From the NCBI GenBank assembly GCA_959347315.1, contig OY365807.1:16132874-16196873 (forward strand): DNA of 64,000 nt. Reading direction: 5' to 3'. The notes below the pieces were generated by a model. That model worked only from the letters and a program-made list of their open reading frames with translations, did not search any database and was not told the DNA's origin. The translations under genes and the position numbers were made by a program. Shown piece after piece: positions 30,401 through 42,400 of the stretch. The DNA comes from Bimastos eiseni (taxonomy: Eukaryota; Annelida; Clitellata; Crassiclitellata; Lumbricidae). Numbering within the stretch: the first letter of the stretch is position 1; every line of letters starts with the position of its first letter.

Positions 30401-33400
30401 CCTGTATTTTTTATTATATAACAGATCAGGAAATCATGGATGCTCTGTCAGATTCTGCAGAGGCAAATACACTCTTGAAGCAGGACCTGGTTCTCCTTCA
30501 ACTCAACTTTTGCCTCCGTACTGGAACGTTTCAACTTTTGACAGCCGCTCTTCCGGAATCTTCATCTTCTAGACTTGGTGGGATTTTATTTCTGGGAATC
30601 TCATAATTTTTATATGATGCTACGAAGGCTGAGGGTGTGTGTGGGTTGTTTGCATATTTTGTTAACAGCAACCATGATTCTGAATTTTATGAAAAGATAT
30701 ATATATATATGTTGAACTTTCTGGCAATGCTTGACTCTGACAATGCTTGTCTTTCCTTGTCAAATATGCTTCAGATAAGTGTTTTGTAATCTAAGTGTAT
30801 TGTAAGCTAAGTGTATTGTAAGCTAAATGTATTGTAAGCTAAGTGTATTGTAAGCTAAGTGTAATGTAAGCTAAGTGTATTGTAAGCTAAGTGTATTGTA
30901 AGCTAAGTGTATTGTAAGCTAAGTATGCCCATTTCTTTGCTGTCTCCATTCTTTCGCCCATGATGCCACTCTATTTGAATGCAGTTTGAGACATAGGTCA
31001 AGAGTTTTCCAGAGATGTTGTTTTACAGATGTTGTACTACACTTTGTGTAGTATCTAGTTATTTAACAGCAACCATGATTCTCTGTAGCACTTTCAGGAA
31101 TCTCTCATCTCCCTTCCCTTGCTTTCCTTTGTAACCTAAACTGATGGAAAAGTATGTTAATCGATGTAGATGGTGGAAAATTATGGAATGCTGGATACAT
31201 GGGAAAGTTTTTTAGATCTGTCAGACAGCTATGCTACAGCAAGCTATAGCACTGTGTTAGTTGAGTTGAGTCTAAGTGTTGTTTACTCAACAGCTCTATT
31301 TTTATGTTCTTGTTTTCATTTATCTGTAGATGAGACAATGGAGAAATGTCTGATCCAGCTGGAGTGTTCGGTGGTAAAGATGGGTTTTCAGTCAAGACCT
31401 CGAACCAATGGAATGAAGTTCAGCGTCAGTATCAATGACTTCCTTCTCCAGGACAAGATGACACCCAACTCCATCCGACCTACTCTGATTGCTCCTCTGG
31501 TCAGGGTGAGTAGTCTTCTAGGTTTGGTCTTTTATTTCCTCTGACCATGTAGCTTACGTAGCTTATAAATAAATAGAAATCGCGATGATCAATTCTGGAG
31601 CAGACAGTTGTGTAGACTATGGATGTCGTAGTAGAAAGGGAGACGGATCTGCGACTAGTCCTGAGACACCGGAGGTGAAAGTAAGACGTGCATGTCAGGT
31701 TGGTTGCGTTTGCAGAGAAAGGGAGAGAGAGTTGTCCAAAGTGACACAGGCTATGTCATGCAAACAAGTAGAGAAGGTAAATTGGAGATAGTTTTGAGAG
31801 GGAAGCAAAATGTCAATTTTCAGAAGTTATTGGCAAGTGCCAAGCCAAGTGAGTTTTGATTTGCTTTTGAAGAGTTTGGTGTAAGGCATATGGAGGACAT
31901 TAACAAATGCAAGTCATGAGAAAGGGCCTCAATGCAGCATGCTACAGTCTAATCTGTCTGCATTATGTTACTGATATCCACGTGTTATGGCGATGGGATA
32001 CATGTGTCTATCGTGTGTCAAGCAGATGTTCATATAACGGAAACACATCTTTAATGGTCTTCCCCTAGGGCTGTGTCTATACCCTGGGATGATACCTGAA
32101 GCGTTCTCTCTTTGCTTAAAACTGTTCTTTTTGAGTGTAATTGGCATTGAGTAGTTTCCTTGAAGGGATACTATGTAAATCCCTGAATGAGTGAAATGAA
32201 TCATGCCAGACCTTTACTGTAATTGCGCTATAAAATTTGCATATGAAATTTTAAAAATAAGTTACAATATACATGTTTTTGATTTGTTTAGTGAAATTTT
32301 CCTTTGTTTATTGCAGAAAGCCGGACTTGGTCATCTGTCAACCTCTGGCTCAACAGCATCTATGAGGAATTTAGATTCCTCACAGAGTGATGAAACAAGT
32401 GATGGAAGACTGTTTGAACTCATCTACGAAAAGAAGCCCCTTCGAACTAAGGCTGACTACAAGTATGTGACATTCAAAGTGTTGTCTATGCTCTAGATCA
32501 GGGGTGTACAACCTTTTCGTCAATGTCTGCTGTATTTACGACTCATGTTTTCTTCATGGCCACCAAGAATCTACTATTTAGTCTGCTATTTGGTTATGCA
32601 AAAGTTACATTTATATTGTGATGTGAATTTAGATTTTTTTAATAAACAGCATTAACATTCAGAAATAAGAATGCTTACTGTTCAGCCAGTTTGTTTCTGT
32701 TTATGTGAGTACAGGCTTTCAATATGTACAAAGCCTTTGGACATCATATACAATCCAGCTGCTATTGAAAGAATTACTGAATTCTTTACTGTAAAGAAAT
32801 CGGATGCTGAAGCTATTCGAACAGAGCTGGCAATCACTGGTAAGAACTTGGGTATGGCGTAAGCTAGGAAGTGACTAGCAAGCCATGTGATGCACTGGAT
32901 ATTTATCCATGATCATGGGATGTTGCATTTCTACATTGGACATTGGGACTGTACTTTTTACTCACTATTTAGTAAAGTAAATGAGTCTTTTATTTATAAG
33001 TAAATGGTACTTCCTCTTAATCTTTTAATGAAAAGAAGTGTTGTTTTACAGTAGTTTGTATTGCTTTCTCATGTGCAAATGATCAAAACTGGCTGCATAG
33101 CACAACTATGACATTATAGCAAGGTTGCATGACTGTGTTCTATAGCTGAATCCATAATGGGATCCATTTATGCAACTGTACTTTCAGCTTTCATGTTATA
33201 TGATGCAAATTAGACAGATATGCCAATGAAGGAAATTTGGGTGACTACTGATAGCTTCTCGAGTTACAGCAACTCGTAATTTTGAACTTTGAAATAAAAA
33301 TACATGAGAAAATGTAACGATAGAGAGAAGTAACGGACAGTTTAGTTTTGGGAATTCCTTGTGTATTTTGTGTTGATTAAATTTAAATTAAATTTATTTT

Positions 33401-36400
33401 GTGTTGATTAAATTTGGTTCTGTTTGTGCATGATTTTAGCAAAGAATCATTACGAGGATTTTAAGAAGCAGACGCAGGAAGAACTGAAGCAGACGATTGA
33501 CTCTCTGCTTGAGGGAGACAGTGGGGTTGGCAGATACTTTACAAATATATCTCTATCTAAGCCAGGGGTACCCAAAACTTTGGACACTCAGGGCCTTCTT
33601 AGTCATACGGGGAGAGCTTGCATGGTGTCATACGAGTGCCAACTTAGCTTATAAATATCAATTAATCAATAATACTTCATATAACGCCTCTTCAAGATAT
33701 CTACTCAGAGGCGCTTCTGGCCTAACTGTGGCTGTAAATATAAGGCCTATACATATAAGGCTTATTTATATGCTTGCATATAATAAAGTTAAATAAACAG
33801 TAATGAAGTGCTTGAATATGAAACTAAATATATTCAAGAATTTCATAACTCATGAAATATTTATTTAATTTATTTAGTGATTTTATTCTAACCTCGCATA
33901 AATACCTTTAGCTGCATCATCCTTCCATCATGGTCATTGATTCCAAAATTGATGATATGTGTAGTCACATAGTGTGTGTGTATATATTTCTTATATTATA
34001 TATATATATATATATATATATGGTAAATGGCTACTGAATGGGACAATTTATTGTCCTGATCAAGCAGGTCGTCTGGTTGTAATATTGCCAATACAATTTA
34101 CCCAGTTGAATGCTTGTCTGCTTTTCTTTCCAGACAAGGGCTAAACGATGGATTTTAGATCTGGACATTTCAGCACCGCATTTCACAATTCCAGAGTCCT
34201 TCCAGAACTTGGATTCTATGTTAGTGGTATTTGATCTGGGTCATCTACAACTGCATAATGCTGAAGCAGAAATGAAGGGTATCAGTAAACTACCATCCGA
34301 TGATGAAGGCAAGAAGTTTATTCCTCTTGTTCACTTGTTGATTTGTCATTTGTGTAAGCTTCATAATGGCTTTCAGGGCTTTGTGTGGCTTGACATTGGT
34401 ATAAGCATTGGCCGATACCTGCCTTACGCAAGAGGTAAGAGATTAATGGATTGGTTTGGCTTAATTGAATCAGATCAGATGTTTACTTATATATTACACC
34501 AAATGGGTTAGGTGTTTTATTTATAAAATCAGGTGAACGTAAATTGAAGTGAATTTTTTTAATCATGCTATTTTTAAATTTTATATTAATCTTAAAATTA
34601 TCCAATTTACTTATTCTGTGTCAGGATTGTTCCTTTGGGTAGATCAAGGAATCCATTTTTCTTTATTTTCTTTTCTTAACTTTTTTTTGCCCCGTCTGCT
34701 TCTTTTATCCGTCATTCAGTAGGCCTACAGCATAGTTCTTCACCTTGGTAAGGATTCCTTTCCTTCATTTGTCCTTCAAGCACTGTTAACATGATTCCAA
34801 TGCCGAATATGACCGATCCAGTCCAATGTTTTATTTTCATTGTCATACTGGTTAGTATTTCTCTCTTCCTGCACTGAGTGCTTTTGATTTCTGATCTTTT
34901 CAGCTATTTTTAGCTGATTTCTAAACTTCTGTGCCTCTGGACTCGTTACTTCTGTTCCATTTTTCCATTTTTCTTATTTCGTACTAGCATGAAGAAGCAG
35001 GAGAAGAGCCGTCCCTTAGTTAGCCTGAGAGACAGCGCTGGTATGCCATCTTCAATTTCTTAGCCTCTTATAATAATATGAGGTAAATGTAATTTACTTT
35101 AAGACGAGTATTTTTATTGTTGCATCTTAATTGTATGTTCGGGTTAAGTGTTTACTGATTCATTGCCTGTCCCAGTCACTGGTAAACCTAACACTGAGGG
35201 ATTATGCAGAGAAAAATCTCATTCGATAATTCTTTAAGTTCTATCTGCTGTTTCAGATGAAGATTTTATGACTCCATCGTCGACACCATTGAACGAAAGA
35301 GAGGATGACGGAGAAGTGGAGAAAGTGGATCCAGATGGAAAGTCGGAGATCTCGTTTGCATCCGAAGCCACTCCAGAAAGTCTCAACGAATCTTCAATAC
35401 GCTCTAGAATATATGACCGGTTAGTTATTGTGTATTGATCGTGATATATTTGAGCAGACAGCCTCAGCGTTTGAGTTGCAAAGTAGTCTTCTGGTCAGGG
35501 AACAGAACTTCAAGGTTGAAGTTCTGTTCCCTGCTGGTTGTGAATGCATTTTGAGGGATTTGCTCCATTTGTGTCCAATGGCAGAGCTAGCTATAAATGA
35601 GTCTGCTGACTGAAATGTTAATAGGAAATGCGTGAAGGGGAGGACTGGCCACCTGTCCTTATATGTGTGTATGTATATATGTATGTATGTATAAGGCTAT
35701 TTATATAGCTCCTTGTAAGAACCTCTCATACTTAACCTTTGCCATCGTTTTTCAGGTACATGCTGAGCTTATCGGATCTTCAAGTCATGGTTGGTCGGGC
35801 GAAGGATTCAGACTGGAAAACATCATACAGCAAGAGAACCAGTCTTTTGCACGTCATCGACAAATTCAGCATATCATTGCAGTTTGAAAGGTAAAAGTGT
35901 CTTTGTTAGTTCAATGCAATAGTGATATGCTGTATTATGATATATAATCTGACACTTAAATAACTCCTTTTACATCTTCTTAAACATGCTTTTCAATGGC
36001 TACTGGGCACAAGAGAAAAGATTCACTGTAACGCATGTTGTAATTTGTAAATTTTTTATCAGCAGCAAATTAGGTTGTTTAGATTGTTTTAAGCAGTCTC
36101 TTGATTTGAAAAGCCAAAGGATTAGGATATGCTTTTTCTGAGCATGGTTTATTATTCTGAATTGTAGAGGATTTATGATGACTCTGGTTAATTGTAAGCA
36201 TACGTAATTAATCGGGCCGATTTTATCAATTGTTTGATTGAACTGTATTGGTAGCAATAATTGGCACCAGATGACAGACGATTTTATAATGCTGTATATT
36301 GACTCAGCCACCTAGTAATGTCCCGCTATGGCCAGCAAAAATACTTCAGTGAATTTATTTGTTTTTTGCACAATAATTTTTGTTATGGAAGGAAAAAAGA

Positions 36401-39400
36401 GGAAAAATATGAAATTTTGAAATTATTGGTTTGTGATCAGTATCGGCTATTTCATAATCGGCTATATGCTGTATCGGCAGAATCAGCAAATGTGAAATCG
36501 ATACAGTTCTAAGCTGATTTATTCAGATTTTATGAAACTCTGTGTTGTGTGTAATTGCAGAGGTTCATGAAGGTTTTTATTGTATTATTGAATACGTTTT
36601 GTTTGTTTTTAAAGGCGTCTGCTGTATGTGGTTCACCCAGGCTGCCCAAATGTTGCAATATCTGGCAAAATACCTCAGCTAGTTTTGCATGTAAATGAAG
36701 AAAAGGTTAGTTTTTACAATTACAGTACCCCTTTCTACTTACACCATAGATTTGTTGAAGCATTGTTATTGGGAACCACTTTGTAATTTGATTGGGCTGT
36801 AGTGAATTTCTTGACTGAAACAGATTTGAAATGCCTTTCCTAGATTGTGTAAACATCCATATCACAGTCAGGCATGCTTACCCCCTCCCCTCCGTCCGTT
36901 GAAACAGACTGCTTTGTTTCAACGTCATACCCACTGTGACCGAATGGTTGGTTTCCATTCTTGGATTTTTGCTTTTCTTTACCATCAGGGTCAGTGCTGA
37001 CTATTTTCTCACTTGAAGTAACCATCGATTGATGCCTTGTCTCTATCGGACAATCTGCCACCGGGCGTATGATCACTAGTATGTCTTTAGCTTTTCAGGA
37101 AAGGTTTTCTTCTTGTCTTAACAGACATTTGTTAAGTGATTCCTAGGTATATCTACCTGAGTGTCCTTGACAGTTAGTCAAGGTTGTTAAAGGGTGCAAC
37201 ACAAGTGCTCTGATACATACAATACATGCATACGTATATGCTCTGCATTACGATGATGTCTTTATTTTAGCATGGAATATAATCTGTGTTTATAATGACA
37301 CATTTGAGGGAGCTTATTGTGTAACTAATAAAATTCACGTGCTATAAGGAGATAGATTTGGTAGACCCATTTTATGGTGGGATATTGGTGTTTTCTAGAT
37401 TATGGCTCTGAAATCTTGTGCAGCCGTTCTTCAAAGGCGGCTTGTAGTATCGAGAAGTGAGGAGAGCTCTTCATCAAGTTATTCGAAAACTTCGTCAGCC
37501 GACTGGAACAGCAGAACTAATTTTCAAAAGAACAAGGACTCTGCTAGGTTTGTCTGCAATTATGCTTTTGTTGTTTTATGTTGGTGCTTGTCATCATTGG
37601 CTGAATGGGACTTGATAATTTTGTCTTGTTGTTGTTAGTGACGTGCATCGTAGCATTTCTTTGCTTCCTCTCTGGTGCATCCATTTGTTTGTATGTATGT
37701 CGTACATACGTCTGTATGTGCATGTATGTATCAATACACTGATTATATATAATACTAGATGTTAACCTGTGAAAAATCACAGGTCGTACATAATTTTAAC
37801 CTTACATTACACGATGTATTACTCATACACGTCAATATTTACAGTTGGACATCTATTGAGGTCAAATAATAAAACACTAAAATACACGTGGACGAAACAG
37901 TCAATACTGAAATAGACTGAAATACACATTTATCCAATTAGTTTTCATTTAATGTTAATAACTCAAAATATACTTATGTGTAATTCATACGTGTCAATAT
38001 TTAAGCATATACACGTCACTATTTAAACGTGTTATTAATCGCCTGTTTGCACTGCATATTATTAAGGTCAACCTTATTTGCATATGACAGATGGACAGGC
38101 GCACACGTGACTTAGATAATTATTATTATTGATATACATATCAATATAGGTTTTACTTTATGAAAACTTTTGGGTGCACTTTATGAATTTTGGGCTGCTG
38201 ATCACAAAAATTACCATCATGCACAGTTTTTTGGAATCGCCTAATTTTTAAATTCCTTTAGCATTTTTAGTCTACTTATATGTTACCAACAAAATAACTG
38301 TTTCATATATTCCAGTATTGCGTGGCCTTGCACTCATTGCCAGTTGTACAACATGCAATGTAAATGGTGGGGCTTTGTCATGCCTGGTCATGCTTAGTCA
38401 TGATGGATGTTGGCAGGACATGTACTTGATGCTAATGTAATAAGACAGCATGGGTTCCTGATCAAATTCCAAGTGGGTACTGGACTATCGGTCACTCTGT
38501 CATTTGATAATTACTTTGATGTTAACTGTCCATCTTATTATGCACTGCGTGTACATTTGTACAACAGTTGTCTGGTAACTCGCTCTTTGGTCTGGTACCC
38601 AGTCCTCTGGGTGTCTGCTCACAGCTGTACTCATTAGTGGTGATGCTATATGAGTATAAAAATCAAGTTAAGTAAATTTGATTCAATTTTAGAGCTTCAA
38701 CTTCGAGTAATCAGCCAGAAAACGACCATCCAACTTTACTCGTCTTGGACTTTGGAATCGAACAAATGTCTCTTGAAATTCAAAGCCGAGGCAGGAATTC
38801 AGTTTTACTACACTCTCTCTCTTTAAAGTAGATTTTTTTATCATGAATCTATTATCATTTTATACTGTCATTGTGATAACATAGTCCTGTCAAATTTCTA
38901 AATGTGTAAATTTTTACATTTTTATTCCTTTCAACTGTTTGGCCAATTGTTTATATCTGAACATTTATATTATATAAATAATTAAGTGCAGGCCGGTTAG
39001 TGTCTGAATTTTGATTTCCTGCAAACAGGTTGTCATCCAAGGAGCCGAAAACCGGCCGAGTGTCGGAGTCTTGCTGAGCTGCAAGTTAGCCGTGCGCAGG
39101 CGATGCTGACGAAGAAGGCGTTTGACACGTCTGTTAGGTTTTCCGTATATGGTCTGTTGATTGTCGATGCTCTGCAGACGCTTGGCCATGATTATGAACT
39201 GCTTGTTGCATCGCATAAGAACCTCTGGTATGTTTTGGTGTCTGTTTTAATATTTTTGATTGTTTTCTTAGCATTTTTATTTCTTCGAGTTTCATATGCT
39301 TTGCAGAGCCTGTAGTGCTCTTTTTTTTCTTTCTTAGGTTTTCAATCTCTTTTGTTTTATTTCTAAACTGTTGGTTACATCTGATTTTGTTTTCTGTGTT

Positions 39401-42400
39401 TTTCTTCCATTTTGCTCATCTTGTTTTCTGCTTATTCTTCCCCATCTCTGTGTATATGTGCGATGTGCTGAGTTTGCTTCCTGGGATCAAACGGCATTCC
39501 TGCCACATTGCCGCTCTGGTTTCGCGTTGTGTTCTTGAATGTGCTCCATCTTACTTGTGCGATCTTTGCCGACCACTGTCCGACGTCACAGCACACATTA
39601 ATTCATATGTGGTGCTTCGCTCTGTAGTTTGTAGTTCTGCAGGCCCACTTGGCTATCAGGTAACACTGTGCTTTTTCGATTGTGGGCCCTTCCATCTGGA
39701 ATGACCTCCCATTTGAGCTCTGCTCTTTCCTTGTGTTATAATTGGCAAGGTTTTACAAGTCGCTGGAGTCACAACTGGGTTGGGAGCTCTTCTGATTTTG
39801 TTCTTGAATGGGCAGTATATAAATGTACAGAATGAGTGAATGAAAATTCATTACAAAACTACTGTTAGTGTGCATTAAATTTGACAATGCAGTGCACTTT
39901 AAACAGTTGGTTGATTGGGTAGATTGTATTAAGTATGCAAGTGCTGCTCTTACTATCTCGATTTATTATCTGAAATCTATACAATGTATGACCTTCAAGC
40001 ATGATTTAAATAGTTTATTCATTTTTTTAGCCTTGATAGTCGAAGTGGAAGAATTTTTGATAGCAATCCAACTTCGCCAATCTCTCCGTCCAGTCCTGTC
40101 TCTCCTCGCTCACCTGCCGAGCCCATCGTCGTCCTGGAGAGACCGAGTCTTCTCAACAATGCACAGTCTGTTAATAGTAAGCTGCAGGGATTGGTCCATC
40201 AGCCATATAGCGGTTGGTATCTTCTCCATTTCATTCTTAGTATGATAAATGATGACGTTGCAAGCAGAGACAGAAATTTATTTATTATATTAATAATGCT
40301 GATGATCTAACCTGATAGTTTCCACAGTTCAGTTATCTTAATTCATAAACTAGTTAAGGTTGCTTCAAAGTGAAACAGTCAAAATCATAAACCCCTTAAG
40401 AGCAACTGGATCAAATGAAATGTAATGTATTATTTTGCTATTTTGCCATCATTAGCATTGTTGTCATGTTAACTGATACCATCTTTGCTGCTATTGTTGT
40501 TGCTGTATTGTAATGTTTTGTGTTAGTAAATTTCTATGACTCCCCTTAGCAGAAAAAAATCGTTGCAAGAGGCACATGATAGTCTAGCCTCCAACAGATA
40601 TAAAAATATCAATAAAAGGTGGAAGATGGTTATACTGTGATGAACCTTGTGCTAGAGAATAGACGAGGGCCCTTTTGCTCATTGTAACTTGGAACAACTG
40701 ATAAAGGAGACCTGGAAACTAGAAATAGAACTTTCCATTCGGTTCCCAAGAATTAGTAATAATGTTTTTTTTTACTTGTCTTGTTTACATTGTGCTAGAT
40801 ACCTGAATTCTTATTTGCTCTCCTAAAATTGCTGTTTTAATTTTAATTTGCTGTGTGAGGTACTGACATTTTTTTAGATTTGAACATATGTATAGCATTT
40901 TAAAATGTTACTCTCAAGAACTGTTGTTCAATATATTAAACTGTGATCCATCGTTTAAGCATTTGCTTTGCATTACTGAATCTGAAGCTTTCAGCCTTTC
41001 CTTGGACACTTTTGTTTAGGATGATCAGATGCTTCCTTCAGGATGGAATAGATGAGTTTTTTATTTTATTTTTTCAGACGATGCCATGTCATCGCATCAC
41101 AGAAGTTGTGATTTCAATCCCCAGTCGTCTCTTCCAAACTTTCATTCAGACGCAGAAGCATTAATCACCATCGAGGTTGACATAATGCAGCCTAGGAATC
41201 TGCCAAATGGATCTCTTGATGAAGCCATATGCTTGGCAAATATCGAATTCAACAGTCTGGACATCATTGGTAGGCCTTCAACACCAATAAGTATTATCAC
41301 TAATATGCATTTGACATAATCATCCATTTAGGAAAATTGTGATTTGGTAATATTATGGCCGCCTCCTCCCGTGAGAGATTAGAGCTAAGAATGCTCCCCA
41401 CAGCAAACACATACTTCCTGTCACTCTTACCTTGTTACCTTGTGCTGTCATTTCTCTGAAATTTAGCGACCATCATGATCAACCCTCTCCATGTCTTTCT
41501 TTCCGAAGTGCATCCCTTAATTCCTCCAGGCTCATTCCAGTTTTTTCGTGTATCTCATCTATCCATTTTTTTCTTGGGTGCCCTCTTCTCTTCCTTCCTT
41601 CTCCACATGCCAGCATCATTTCCTTTTCCATTCAATCTGATCGCATAACATGTCCGAAAAACCCAGCTTCCATCTCAACGCTGTTTGTCACTCTTATCAT
41701 ATTCTTGGCAGCATCCTTCCGATCTAGAACACTGAAAAAATGTTTTTGTGCAATCTGTTGTCTATGCCAAATGAGAAACAATGCCACATTTCTTGCTGAT
41801 GAAACCATCATGTCTAAATGGGTGATACTTTTATCATATGTTAAGTGGATGTGCTTTATGCTGTTAGATGATGATGTCTTAACATATGACAGTGTCACCA
41901 ACAAGACATGCGACATTGTTTTTTATATGGCATACGACGTCAGCGCATTTTGGATATTAAAACATTGTGACATTGTTTTTCGTATTTGACACATGATATC
42001 ATTTTCCATTAAGCAACATTTTTGACATAGTTTTTGCTTTTAAAACTAAATAGCCATATGGTTGTATTTGTTTAACCACAACTTTGATTGAACTTATTTA
42101 AAATTCAAATTGATTACATTTTAGCAAATCAGCATACTATCGTTGAACTGGCAACATTTTTCCGATCAGTGTTCCCAGCGGAGGCTCTCTCATCCTCGGC
42201 AAAAGTCACTACAAGGAAGTCTGAGTCTGAGAGAGATCAGACAACGTTATCTGGTAGAGAGGTGGGATTGCTGTGAAAACTGGTTACATTGATATTGTTT
42301 TGAAGGCTGAGTGTTGCATATTTTTTTTAATTTCGGTGTACATTTTTAGTTAGCTTAAATTATTTGTCATTCTGTTGAAACCTTTCTGCTTTTTAAATTT

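Larger units (their letters stand above)
21494..30577 (+). other. VPS13D: VPS13D exons 1-13 (chorein N-terminal region)
   Basis: Exons: 21494-21590, 23142-23219, 23934-24046, 24849-24926, 25420-25524, 26070-26186, 26371-26496, 26817-26867, 27395-27636, 28183-28357, 29007-29105, 29629-29950 and 30425-30577. The first three encode the chorein domain ([32 protein letters not shown]). Later landmarks are [65 protein letters not shown] and the tryptophan-rich [13 protein letters not shown] in exon 12. All are collinear with the VPS13 lipid-groove N-terminus. Exon 1 ends at a GC donor. The start of exon 11 could instead be 29017, using the next AG. Confidence 0.9.
31330..40212 (+). other. VPS13D: VPS13D exons 14-26 (includes phospho-FFAT-like region)
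   Basis: Exons: 31330-31505, 32317-32462, 32715-32839, 33440-33525, 34134-34315, 34988-35040, 35257-35419, 35756-35890, 36615-36705, 37399-37547, 38693-38790, 39029-39227 and 40031-40212. Landmarks: [57 protein letters not shown], the small acidic exons with [11 protein letters not shown], and [20 protein letters not shown] with ASHKNL. The exon 18/19 border (donor gtttat, acceptor tactag) is my best phase-consistent choice but has weak consensus. The exon 24/25 join needs either a GC donor at 38791 (chosen here) or GT donor 38797 with an internal acceptor. Confidence 0.85.

Noticed and set aside
30785..30924. CRISPR-like array.
   Set aside because: Units are directly adjacent with no spacers, and the window is animal nuclear DNA.
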